Assembly: GCF_003443655.1 (NCBI RefSeq)
Contig: NZ_CP031941.1
Span: 3,842,501 to 3,906,500, forward strand
DNA from: Nostoc sphaeroides
Lineage (GTDB): Bacteria > Cyanobacteriota > Cyanobacteriia > Cyanobacteriales > Nostocaceae
DNA: 64,000 bases
Direction of reading: 5' to 3'
In this document: one piece after another, positions 36,332-42,722 of the stretch
Numbering within the stretch: position 1 is the first letter of the stretch
Layout: each line of letters starts with the position of its first letter
The notes under the pieces: model-generated
What the model was told of the DNA's origin: nothing
Databases searched by the model: none
The model's input: only the letters and a program-made list of their open reading frames with translations
Made by a program: the position numbers and the translations under genes

Positions 36332-37168
36332 TTATTGCGCCATTTTTAACAATTCGGGAATTGTCACAAATCGGTAGCCTTGCTGTTTGAGTCCACTGAT
36401 GATTTGTGGCAATGCTTGTACAGTTCTTTGGCGATCGCCACCACCGTCATGCATCAAAACAATAGAACCTGGTTTCGCGCCTTTCAATACATTATTGACA
36501 AATGCTTGCGGTTTGGCATGAGGATCAGTATCGGCTGAAGTTAGCGACCACATAATTACAGCGTCTTTCTGGCTTTTGGCGTAAGCGGCTAGTCCGTTAT
36601 TTAAAAAGCCTCCAGGAGGACGAAACAGAGCAGTTTTCACTCCTGTAGTTTTGTATATCAAATCGGCTGTGCGATCGATTTCATTCTTCGCTGTGGCTTC
36701 ATCCATTCGCCGATACCAATGATGCCAAGTATGGTTGCCAATGGCGTGTCCCTCGGCTACTTCACGCTTGGCTAGGTCGGGATTTGCTTGCAAAGCTTGT
36801 CCTACCCAAAAAAATGTTGCTTTAACATCATTTTGCTTCAGGATATCCAGCATTTCTAGGGTTGTCTTCGGCCACGGCCCATCATCAATGCTTAGAGCAA
36901 TAACCTTTTCGTTATTCCTGGGTTGGGCTTTATAAACTGTTTTTCCCTGAAATTTAGCTGGGACTGTAAAGGTAGGGTTTTCTACTTTGGCTGGCGGTAG
37001 TTGGACATTAATTTGGCTCTTGGCTGGATGATCTGGAACTTGTGCAATATTGATTTTGCTTAAAGGCTTGTTCAACCCCAATTGTGGGGTGATACTACAA
37101 GCTGTAATCGTAGAGGCGATCGCGACAAAACTAATTATCTGTTGTCGCTTGAGGGAGTTATTTGTCAC
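36332..37168 (-). CDS. Polysaccharide deacetylase (NodB family)
   Basis: 278 residues from GTG. The N-terminus has a lipoprotein or signal sequence (FVAIASTITACS, with a possible lipobox Cys at about 24). NodB motifs: SIDDGPWPKT (motif 1, catalytic and metal Asp), GNHTWHH (motif 2, metal His), RPPGGF (motif 3), and LMHDGG near the end (His). It removes acetyl groups from peptidoglycan or another polymer outside the membrane. Single gene. Confidence 0.92.
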   Translation of the reverse strand: MTNNSLKRQQIISFVAIASTITACSITPQLGLNKPLSKINIAQVPDHPAKSQINVQLPPAKVENPTFTVPAKFQGKTVYKAQPRNNEKVIALSIDDGPWPKTTLEMLDILKQNDVKATFFWVGQALQANPDLAKREVAEGHAIGNHTWHHWYRRMDEATAKNEIDRTADLIYKTTGVKTALFRPPGGFLNNGLAAYAKSQKDAVIMWSLTSADTDPHAKPQAFVNNVLKGAKPGSIVLMHDGGGDRQRTVQALPQIISGLKQQGYRFVTIPELLKMAQ

Positions 37169-37299
37169 GTCAGGCTTTTCAGGCTTTTAAAGATTCACCC
37201 AATCATAAACTGTAGTTTGACTTTTCAGAGGGTTTAGCAAGCTCAAATATAAATGCAGAAGCTTTTCTAGACAATTCCAAAAAATTTTTCTGAAACCCC

Positions 37300-37337
37300 T
37301 TGACACCTCTTGTAGTATTTTGTAGTATAAATGTAGT
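37300..37337 (+). promoter_or_regulatory. Promoter and TGTAGT iterons of the tRNA array
   Basis: -35 TTGACA (37300-37305), 17-bp spacer and -10 TAGTAT (37323-37328) make a near-consensus sigma-70 promoter. TGTAGT is repeated at 37311, 37321 and 37332, spaced 10 and 11 bp, on one helix face, across the -10: an operator candidate. Confidence 0.72.
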
Positions 37338-37372
37338 GAAGCGAAAGACAAAGCTTCTCAAGGGTCAAAGTC

Positions 37373-37567
37373 ATGTTCTACATCCAACTAAAAGACAGGC
37401 GTTGGAATCAACCAAAGTCCCCAGTCAACAAAGCTGTTTCTACTCGCAAACCATCGGAAGTAGAAGTAATCAACCAAAAAAGTTTTGAGTTTGCACTCAG
37501 CAAAACTAGAGAATACATCCGTAATACACAACAGGCTTGCTACCTAGAGTTTCGGTTGTTTTCCTAA
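37373..37567 (+). CDS. Small basic protein leading the tRNA array, unknown
   Basis: 64 residues, ATG about 40 bp after the promoter, with AAGGG ahead of it. Sequence QLKDRRWNQPKSPVNKAV and EVINQKSFEFALSKTREYIR is polar with one likely helix. Family not known. It would be the first gene of the transcript that continues into the tRNAs 120 bp later. Confidence 0.5.
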   Translation: MFYIQLKDRRWNQPKSPVNKAVSTRKPSEVEVINQKSFEFALSKTREYIRNTQQACYLEFRLFS

Positions 37568-37686
37568 CAGTTTTTAACAGTTAAAAGTAATTTTTCTGAA
37601 CCTTGAAAACTAAATAAGAAATGGGCAAGTTCACCAAACAAATTTGTGCTTAAAAACCTAACAATTTAGGCACAGATTCAATAAAT

Positions 37687-37779
37687 CGGGGTGTAGCTCA
37701 ACTGGCTAGAGCGTTCCGTTGTCTGCGGAAATGTTGCGGGTAACCTGTGGGAAGCAAGCTATAAGTCCTGTCACCCTGG
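37687..37779 (+). tRNA. tRNA-Asp (GTC), T-loop insertion
   Basis: Acceptor CGGGGTG/CACCCTG, D-stem GCTC/GAGC, anticodon stem TTCCG/CGGAA with loop TTGTCTG (GTC). T-stem GCGGG/CCTGT holds a 26-nt loop instead of 7: the extra bases ACCTGTGGGAAGCAAGCT match the palindromic repeat family. Position 37 is T, also odd. Confidence 0.72.
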
Positions 37780-37783
37780 TTGC

Positions 37784-37857
37784 AGTCCTGTAGGCGAATA
37801 GTTTAAGCCGTCAGCCTCTCAAGCTGAAGATTGCGAGTGCGAATCTCGTCGGGACTC
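37784..37857 (+). tRNA. tRNA-Glu (CTC)
   Basis: Acceptor AGTCCTG/CGGGACT, anticodon loop CTCTCAA, T-arm GCGAG TGCGAAT CTCGT. The T-loop starts TGC instead of TTC. Confidence 0.8.
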
Positions 37858-37863
37858 TCAAAT

Positions 37864-37936
37864 GGCTGAGTAGCCAAGTGGTCGAAGGCGTCGGTCTGCA
37901 AAACCGATATCGTGAGTTCAAATCTCACCTCAGCCT
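37864..37936 (+). tRNA. tRNA-Cys (GCA)
   Basis: Acceptor GGCTGAG/CTCAGCC, anticodon loop CTGCAAA, T-loop TTCAAAT. Well formed. Confidence 0.88.
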
Positions 37937-37947
37937 CTGGTGCTTTC

Positions 37948-38020
37948 CGCAGTGTAGCTTAACCAGCAAAGCCCCAGGTTCATACCCTGGTATATGCGGG
38001 TGCAAATCCCGCCACTGCCA
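37948..38020 (+). tRNA. tRNA-Met/Ile2 (CAT)
   Basis: Anticodon stem CCAGG/CCTGG with loop TTCATAC; acceptor CGCAGTG/CACTGCC with a mismatch at the first pair. T-loop TGCAAAT. CCA is encoded (38021-38023). Could be elongator Met or lysidine-type Ile. Confidence 0.75.
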
Positions 38021-38026
38021 CCAAAT

Positions 38027-38098
38027 GCAGGGATGGTGTAACGGTAACACCTCGTGACTCCAAATCCGATGTTCTAGGTTCAAATCCTAGTCCCTGTG
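38027..38098 (+). tRNA. tRNA-Trp (CCA), bulged anticodon stem
   Basis: Acceptor GCAGGGA/TCCCTGT and T-arm CTAGG TTCAAAT CCTAG are good. The anticodon loop CTCCAAA gives CCA, but the stem pairs only as TCG(T)GA with TCCGA, leaving one bulged T. Confidence 0.7.
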
Positions 38099-38167
38099 TC
38101 AGACAATTTTAGATTAAATAATTTAATCCAAAATCTAAAATTTAAAATCTAAAATTCAGTCAATTAT
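38099..38167. repeat. AT-rich repeat inside the array
   Basis: TAATCCAAAATCTAAAATTT and similar direct repeats separate two tRNA genes; the same motif (ATCCAAAATCCAAAATTTAA) is at 36275-36305. Confidence 0.6.
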
Positions 38168-38239
38168 GCCCTCGTGGACGAATGGTTAAGTCAGTGTTCT
38201 TTCAAAGCACAGATGCGAGTTCAATTCTCGTCGAGGGAA
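38168..38239 (+). tRNA. tRNA-Glu (TTC), array copy
   Basis: Anticodon loop CTTTCAA. Acceptor GCCCTCG/CGAGGGA has a G-A mismatch at the first pair. T-arm GCGAG TTCAATT CTCGT. Confidence 0.78.
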
Positions 38240-38246
38240 TAATTAT

Positions 38247-38319
38247 GGGTCGGTGGCCGAGTCTGGCTGAAGGCGACAGTCTGTAAAACTGTTCTTTTTT
38301 GCACGCAGGTTCAGACCCA
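38247..38319 (+). tRNA. tRNA-Tyr (GTA), T-arm deleted
   Basis: Acceptor start GGGTCGG and anticodon stem ACAGT/ACTGT with loop CTGTAAA are fine. The 3' part GCAGGTTCAGACCCA lacks about 10 bases of the T-arm, so the 3' T-stem strand is missing. Likely a pseudo-tRNA. Confidence 0.65.
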
Positions 38320-38323
38320 CTAT

Positions 38324-38411
38324 GGAGAGGTGGCTGAGTGGCCTAAAGCGTCCTCCTGCTAAGAGGAAACGGGTAGTTTACCCGTCACAGGTTCAAATCC
38401 TGTTCTCTCCG
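38324..38411 (+). tRNA. tRNA-Ser (GCT), array copy
   Basis: Class II with a long variable arm (ACGGGTAGTTTACCCGT). Acceptor GGAGAGG/TCTCTCC, anticodon loop CTGCTAA, T-loop TTCAAAT. Well formed. A second Ser(GCT) gene is at 45900. Confidence 0.9.
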
Positions 38412-38415
38412 CTTT

Positions 38416-38490
38416 GAGAGTGTGGTGTAACTGGATAACATCTCAGTCTACGAAACTGAAGACGTGAGGGTTCAAATCCCTCCGCTCTCG
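38416..38490 (+). tRNA. tRNA-Arg (ACG)
   Basis: Acceptor GAGAGTG/CGCTCTC, anticodon loop CTACGAA (A34 would be edited to inosine), T-arm TGAGGG TTCAAAT CCCTC. Confidence 0.88.
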
Positions 38491-38511
38491 TTACATAATC
38501 TCTTCTTTTAT

Positions 38512-38586
38512 CCCCCGGTAGCTCAGTTGGTAGTTAGCGCCTGTCTGAAGAACAGGAGGTCGTCGGTTCGATTCCGACCTGGGGGG
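38512..38586 (+). tRNA. tRNA-Phe (GAA)
   Basis: Acceptor CCCCCGG/CTGGGGG, anticodon stem CCTGT/ACAGG with loop CTGAAGA, T-arm GTCGG TTCGATT CCGAC. D-loop slightly long. Confidence 0.87.
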
Positions 38587-38592
38587 CTTCGT

Positions 38593-38664
38593 TGCCTCAT
38601 AGCTCAATGGTAGAGCAAGCGGCTGTTAACCGCGCGGTTGTAGGTTCGAGTCCTACTGAGGCAG
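38593..38664 (+). tRNA. tRNA-Asn (GTT)
   Basis: Acceptor TGCCTCA/TGAGGCA, anticodon loop CTGTTAA, T-arm GTAGG TTCGAGT CCTAC. CCA is encoded (38665-38667). Well formed. Confidence 0.9.
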
Positions 38665-38667
38665 CCA

Positions 38668-38817
38668 ATCATAATTCGTAATTATTAATTCGTAATTTGT
38701 AATTAAACAAGGGTTTATACCCACGTTTTTATAAATGGCTTGTATGTTAGTCGGGGTTAAAATCACTCTCAAAAAACATAATTACGAATTACGAACTACG
38801 AATTACGAATTGTTTAA
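38668..38817. repeat. TTCGTAATT / ATTACGAA repeats inside the array
   Basis: Inverted groups of AATTCGTAATT and ATTACGAATT units bracket a 90-bp AT-rich spacer, separating the tRNAs into two blocks. The same unit is at 485-508. Confidence 0.65.
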
Positions 38818-38890
38818 TGCCGGGTGGACGAATTGGTAAGTCGCATCGCTCTGAACGATGAGGTTGCAGGTTCAAACCCTGCCCTGGCAA
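38818..38890 (+). tRNA. tRNA-Gln (CTG)
   Basis: Acceptor TGCCGGG/CCTGGCA, anticodon stem CATCG/CGATG with loop CTCTGAA, T-arm GCAGG TTCAAAC CCTGC. Confidence 0.87.
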
Positions 38891-38893
38891 TAA

Positions 38894-38966
38894 AGCCCTA
38901 TGGTGTAATTGGCAACATAGCGCCCTTTGAAGGCGAAGATTCCAGGTTCGAGTCCTGGCGGGGCTG
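38894..38966 (+). tRNA. tRNA-Gln (TTG)
   Basis: Acceptor AGCCCTA/CGGGGCT (last pair mismatched), loop CTTTGAA, T-arm CCAGG TTCGAGT CCTGG, CCA encoded. Confidence 0.85.
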
Positions 38967-38974
38967 CCAAACCT

Positions 38975-39074
38975 GCTCTTGTAGCCCAACTGGAAGAGGC
39001 TGCCGTCTCAAAAACGGTATGTTGTGGGTACCCTGCGGGAAGCCGCTCTGCGTCTACAATTCCCACCAAGAGTA
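38975..39074 (+). tRNA. tRNA with Leu anticodon (CAA), class I body, T-loop insertion
   Basis: Acceptor GCTCTTG/CAAGAGT, CCA encoded; anticodon loop CTCAAAA gives CAA. The body has a short variable loop, unlike normal tRNA-Leu (class II). T-stem GTGGG/CCCAC encloses a 33-nt loop; the additional 26 bases (ACCCTGCGGGAAGCCGCTCT...) match the palindromic repeat family. Confidence 0.68.
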
Positions 39075-39083
39075 CCAAAACTT

Positions 39084-39159
39084 GCTCCTGTAGCCCAATT
39101 GGAAAAGATGGCAGACTTAAAATCTGTTTGTTTGTGGGTTCAACTCCCACTCTTGTGTA
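39084..39159 (+). tRNA. tRNA with Leu anticodon (TAA), class I body, weak acceptor
   Basis: Anticodon stem CAGA/TCTG, loop CTTAAAA, T-arm GTGGG TTCAACT CCCAC. The acceptor GCTCCTG pairs poorly with the 3' side CTTGTGT (about 4 of 7). No long variable arm and no group I intron, unlike ordinary cyanobacterial tRNA-Leu(TAA). Confidence 0.62.
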
Positions 39160-39163
39160 CCAA

Positions 39164-39236
39164 CGGGATGTAATTCAGTGGCCAGAAGCCATGCTTTGGG
39201 AGCATGGAGTCGCAGGTTCAAATCCTGCCATCCCGA
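39164..39236 (+). tRNA. tRNA-Pro (TGG)
   Basis: Acceptor CGGGATG/CATCCCG, anticodon loop TTTGGGA, T-arm GCAGG TTCAAAT CCTGC. Well formed. Confidence 0.88.
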
Positions 39237-39239
39237 TAT

Positions 39240-39312
39240 GCCCTTGTAGCCCAACGGAAGAGGCGCTTCGCTTAGAACGAAGAGGTTGCTGGTTCAAATC
39301 CAGTCAGGGGTA
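39240..39312 (+). tRNA. tRNA with Leu anticodon (TAG), class I body
   Basis: Acceptor GCCCTTG/CAGGGGT, anticodon stem CTTCG/CGAAG with loop CTTAGAA, 5-nt variable loop, T-arm GCTGG TTCAAAT CCAGT. All stems pair, yet bacterial tRNA-Leu should be class II. Confidence 0.75.
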
Positions 39313-39322
39313 TTGGTGAATA

Positions 39323-39397
39323 TGCGGGGATAGAGCAACGGTGGCTCGTGGGGCTGCATAACCTGAATATCGGCAGGTTCGACTCCTGCCCCGGTCA
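39323..39397 (+). tRNA. Initiator-Met-like tRNA (CAT), 8-nt anticodon loop
   Basis: GCGGGG, the GAGC/GCTC D-stem and GCATAACC are like tRNA-fMet, with one extra G in the loop (CTGCATAA) and a weak stem TGGGG/CCTGA. T-arm GCAGG TTCGACT CCTGC is good; the acceptor does not pair well with CCCGGTC. CCA encoded. If the loop is 7 nt the anticodon would read GCA. Confidence 0.55.
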
Positions 39398-39408
39398 CCA
39401 AAATTAGT

Positions 39409-39481
39409 GCTGGTGTAGCTCAATTGGCAGAGCAACTGACTTGTAATCAGTAGGTTGCAGGTTCAATTCCTGTTACCAGCT
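39409..39481 (+). tRNA. tRNA-Thr (TGT)
   Basis: Acceptor GCTGGTG/TACCAGC, loop CTTGTAA, T-arm GCAGG TTCAATT CCTGT. Well formed. Confidence 0.9.
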
Positions 39482-39485
39482 TGAT

Positions 39486-39557
39486 GCGGGTGTGATGTAA
39501 TCGGTAGCATCTGAGTACGCCATACTCAGTGCGTGGGTTCAAGTCCCTCCACTCGCT
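39486..39557 (+). tRNA. tRNA-Gly (GCC), C33
   Basis: Acceptor GCGGGTG/CACTCGC, stem TGAGT/ACTCA with loop ACGCCAT. Position 33, almost always T, is C. T-stem GTGGG/CCCTC has one mismatch. Confidence 0.78.
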
Positions 39558-39562
39558 TGCGT

Positions 39563-39635
39563 AGTCCTGTAGCTCAATTGGTAGAGTGTCTTCCTTACAA
39601 GAAGAATGTTGCGGGTTCAATTCCTGCCAGGACTA
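39563..39635 (+). tRNA. tRNA-Val (TAC)
   Basis: Acceptor AGTCCTG/CAGGACT, loop CTTACAA, T-arm GCGGG TTCAATT CCTGC, CCA encoded. Confidence 0.9.
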
Positions 39636-39644
39636 CCAAATATT

Positions 39645-39718
39645 GGGAGTGTAGCTCAATGGAATAGAGCTTCGAGCTTCTACCTCGAAAGTTGTAGGTT
39701 CAAGTCCTACCACTCCCG
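39645..39718 (+). tRNA. tRNA-Arg (TCT)
   Basis: Acceptor GGGAGTG/CACTCCC, stem TCGAG/CTCGA with loop CTTCTAC, T-arm GTAGG TTCAAGT CCTAC. Confidence 0.88.
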
Positions 39719-39821
39719 CCTAAACAAGTCAAAAGTCAAAAGTCAAAAAAAAGAATTTAATTATTTTTTTTTCTTTAGTACTCTTTAGTATTTTTTATTC
39801 TGCTCTTTTCACTTGTTTGAT

Positions 39822-39895
39822 GGGGTCATAGCTCAAATGGCTAGAGCGCCTGCCTTGCAAGCAGGAGGTTATGGGTTCAATTCCCATTGATTCCA
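39822..39895 (+). tRNA. tRNA-Ala (TGC)
   Basis: Acceptor GGGGTCA/TGATTCC with the G3-U70 pair that AlaRS reads, loop CTTGCAA, T-arm ATGGG TTCAATT CCCAT. Confidence 0.9.
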
Positions 39896-39900
39896 CTGAT

Positions 39901-39975
39901 GGTGTCTGAGGCCAAAGTGGTCGAGGCGCTGGTTTGTGGAACCAGTCATAGCGGGTTCAAGTCCCGTCAGATACC
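39901..39975 (+). tRNA. tRNA-His (GTG)
   Basis: Extra G at -1 opposite C73, acceptor GTGTCTG/CAGATAC, stem CTGGT/ACCAG with loop TTGTGGA, T-arm GCGGG TTCAAGT CCCGT. Confidence 0.88.
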
Positions 39976-39982
39976 CTTGAAT

Positions 39983-40065
39983 GGAAGATGCTGCTGAATG
40001 GACGGCAACTGGTCTTGAAAACCAGGGTATGGGCAACTGTAGGGGTTCAATTCCTCCATCTTCCT
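39983..40065 (+). tRNA. tRNA-Ser (TGA)
   Basis: Class II with a variable arm; acceptor GGAAGAT/ATCTTCC, stem CTGGT/ACCAG with loop CTTGAAA. Confidence 0.85.
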
Positions 40066-40070
40066 CTTTT

Positions 40071-40142
40071 CCACCTGAAGCCGAAAAGCAAGGCGCTGTG
40101 CTGATAACACAGAAATAGGAGGGGCAGTACCTCCCTGGTGGA
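40071..40142 (+). tRNA. tRNA-Ile (GAT), aberrant T-loop
   Basis: Acceptor CCACCTG/CTGGTGG (one mismatch), stem CTGTG/CACAG with loop CTGATAA, T-stem GGAGG/CCTCC. The T-loop is GGCAGTA instead of TTCRANT. Confidence 0.7.
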
Positions 40143-40222
40143 TTCATCTCTAGTGTTGGTGTTACAAGACTTGCAATGTAAGTATACGATCGCATTTGCC
40201 CATTTCTTATTTAAATTAACTA

Positions 40223-40293
40223 GGGTGGTTGGCATAACGGCTGTGCAGCAGGCTTTTAACCCGCAGAAATAGGTTCGACCCCTATACCACCCA
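40223..40293 (+). tRNA. tRNA-Lys (TTT)
   Basis: Acceptor GGGTGGT/ACCACCC, stem GCAGG/CCCGC with one mismatch and loop CTTTTAA, T-loop TTCGACC. It ends next to the nagZ stop codon, on the opposite strand. Last member of the array. Confidence 0.83.
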
Positions 40294-41382
40294 TTATGAA
40301 TAGGAACTAGCGATCGCTAGTTGAGCATGTTGCAATAATATATCTTTATCCAGAGCATGTACGGGATATTGCGGTGTTAATGCCAGCAGTTTATCGATTC
40401 TTTCTTTGGCTGCTTCCACTACTGATTCATCTAAGCTGCCCTTACTGAGGGAATCAACGAAATCTTCAGCAATCTGATAAGTTCTTTCAATAGATGATGA
40501 GTTGATATTGCGTGAGACAATAAACAGGTCGCAGCCTGCATGAAACGACCGCGCCACAGTACCAGCTTTAATAAACATATCTGAGATCGCTTTCATATCT
40601 AAGTCGTCAGATACAACCACTCCCCGAAAGCCAAGTTCCTCTCTAAGTATGGTTTTGAGAATAGCCTGGGAAAGCGTTGCTGGTACATCAGCATCTATCT
40701 TAGGAAATAAAATATGGGCAGTCATGATTAAAGGAATCTGTACTTCGATTAAAGCTTTGAAAGGTATGAGTTCTCGAAGTCGCAGGTCTTCTAAAGTTAA
40801 ATTCAGTATTGGTAGCTCAAGGTGAGAGTCTTTGCTGGTGTCTCCATGTCCGGGGAAGTGTTTGGCGCATCCCAAAATTCCTGACTCTTGAAGTCCAAGG
40901 TAGTACTCACGAGCATCTTTTGCAGCAATTTCGGGAGTGTTACCAAAGGCGCGAGATCCAATGACGGGGTTGTGGGGATAGGAAAAAATATCTGCTACAG
41001 GTGCCCAAGATAAATTTATTCCTAGTGATTTGAGTTCTACTGCTGTGGCTTTTGCTACTTCGCGGGCGTGCGATCGCAGCAACAACGCATGAGGAAACCG
41101 CGTAATCGGCAGTGGTGTACGAATCACACGACCTCCTTCATGATCCAAAGTCATAAACATCGAATCACGTTCAGTATATTCTCGTATCTGATTGTTTAAA
41201 TCTTTGAAGCTTTCTAGCCAAACTTGATATGGTGTGCTATCCAAAAAGTTTTTAGCGAAAAAGATTACCCCAATCGGCTTTAATTCACTGAGTGCGCGTT
41301 TATCATCATCGCTTAATGTCGTGCCAGAAATACCTAGAATCAGGTGATGTCCAAAGCACTTTAGCTCCTGCGATATTGGCAT
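40294..41382 (-). CDS. nagZ: Beta-N-acetylhexosaminidase (GH3)
   Basis: 362 residues, no signal peptide. The GH3/NagZ signature KHFPGHGDTSKDSHLELP has the His of the catalytic His-Asp pair; the nucleophile Asp is in VVSDDLDMKAIS. MFMTLDHEGGRVIR and LSWAPVADIF are also typical. NagZ removes GlcNAc from anhydromuropeptides in cell-wall recycling. Converges on the tRNA array, with stop codon next to the last tRNA. Confidence 0.92.
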   Translation of the reverse strand: MPISQELKCFGHHLILGISGTTLSDDDKRALSELKPIGVIFFAKNFLDSTPYQVWLESFKDLNNQIREYTERDSMFMTLDHEGGRVIRTPLPITRFPHALLLRSHAREVAKATAVELKSLGINLSWAPVADIFSYPHNPVIGSRAFGNTPEIAAKDAREYYLGLQESGILGCAKHFPGHGDTSKDSHLELPILNLTLEDLRLRELIPFKALIEVQIPLIMTAHILFPKIDADVPATLSQAILKTILREELGFRGVVVSDDLDMKAISDMFIKAGTVARSFHAGCDLFIVSRNINSSSIERTYQIAEDFVDSLSKGSLDESVVEAAKERIDKLLALTPQYPVHALDKDILLQHAQLAIASSYS

Positions 41383-41765
41383 AATCCTTTACCTATACTT
41401 GTGTAGCAAATAACTGGGATGTTCAACCTATGAAGACATAAACCCTGATTCTACACTTTTATGGGGAGTGGGAACTTTTAAGAGGCAGAAGGTAAAGAAT
41501 TTTCTGTTTGCTTTCCTACTTGTTGAACAATACTTTATGTTCAATACCCTTGAACCTCTCAGTAACTCTTTAAAAAAGACTGACTTATAAAAAGAAACAG
41601 TAAATATCTTCTCGGCAAATATTATTCATTATTTCACAATTTAGAGCTAAATTACATGATATTACTTACGTAAGTATAGATTAGTTTTTCCGCAAAATGA
41701 TTTTTGCGGTGTTCCTTTGGAGTCGCTCTGTGAACGCATCCTACCATCTAAATCTCAGGAGACTT
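41383..41765. other. Intergenic region, divergent promoters
   Basis: AT-rich, between nagZ and the PhyH-like gene. No repeat family or RNA gene seen. Confidence 0.5.
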
Positions 41766-42722
41766 ATGTCTATAAGTTTATTCAACAACTATCTAGATAG
41801 AATTTTTTCCAAATTTTATAATATTTGTTATGAAAATTATAAAGGATTGACTAAAAATCCCAGATGGCTTGTAATGCGTAAAATTGCCCGATTTAAAACT
41901 GGGCGAACTATAATGATATTTTTGTTAAAACCCTCAAAAAAATTATCTTCATCAGTTGTTAATGAAAGCAATAGTTGTTTTACAGATGTGAATGTTGACG
42001 ACGTTGTTAACACCCTCAAAACTGAAGGATTATATTTGGGAATTAATTTACCCCAAGAGATTGTTAAAGAAATAGTCGAATTTGCTTATTCAACAGTTTG
42101 CTATGGGAATCGAAAAACAAATATGGGTTTCTTTTATCATCAAAAAGAAGAAGCTCAACTCAAGTCAGGAAAGCATTTTATCATCGGTAGTTATTTTAAT
42201 ACGTCTTTGCTTTGCCCTGCTATAAAAAAACTTCAAAATGAGCCAAATTTATTGGCAATAGCTGCTAGATATTTAAATGCTCAACCAGTACATCAAGGGA
42301 ATATGATGTGGTGGAGTTTTTCAGGAGAAACAACGTATCATCAAAAAAACCAAGCTGCTCAATTGTTTCATTACGATATAGACGATTATCGGTTTATAAA
42401 ATTTTTCTTTTATTTGACTGATGTAGATGATCAAAGCGGGCCTCATATCTGTGTTCGTGGTAGTCACAATAAGAAGAAGCTGTCATATCTTTGGCTACGT
42501 AAACGAGAGACAGATGAAGAAATCATCAATTATTATGGTTCTGAATCTTTAGTAAAGATTTGTGGCAAAGCTGGTTTTGGATTTGTGGAAGATCCGCTTT
42601 GTTTTCATAAAGGAATTACTCCTACTCATAAAGACCGTTTAATATTACAAATAGAATTTGCCCGAACTGACTATGGAATGCAGCACGACTTCCGAGCATC
42701 TTCTCTACTAAAATGTATTTAG
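41766..42722 (+). CDS. Phytanoyl-CoA dioxygenase-like protein
   Basis: I start at ATG 41766 because AGGAG lies 7 bases before. 318 residues. The HxD iron motif is in QLFHYDIDDYRF, the distal His in DPLCFHKGITPTHKDR with Arg for 2-oxoglutarate, and DVDDQSGPHICVRGSH is the usual strand of PhyH-type Fe(II)/2OG oxygenases. The N-terminal 75 residues are basic. Codon use is noticeably richer in A/T than the neighbours, so transfer is possible. Substrate unknown. Confidence 0.78.
   Translation: MSISLFNNYLDRIFSKFYNICYENYKGLTKNPRWLVMRKIARFKTGRTIMIFLLKPSKKLSSSVVNESNSCFTDVNVDDVVNTLKTEGLYLGINLPQEIVKEIVEFAYSTVCYGNRKTNMGFFYHQKEEAQLKSGKHFIIGSYFNTSLLCPAIKKLQNEPNLLAIAARYLNAQPVHQGNMMWWSFSGETTYHQKNQAAQLFHYDIDDYRFIKFFFYLTDVDDQSGPHICVRGSHNKKKLSYLWLRKRETDEEIINYYGSESLVKICGKAGFGFVEDPLCFHKGITPTHKDRLILQIEFARTDYGMQHDFRASSLLKCI

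Noticed and set aside
39084-39162. Group I intron in tRNA-Leu(TAA)
   Set aside because: The anticodon arm is continuous with no insertion.
37673-40300. Reading the tRNA array ORFs (for example 38927-39319 +, 38872-39150 -) as proteins
   Set aside because: They are open frames through tRNA genes; the tRNA folds explain the sequence fully.
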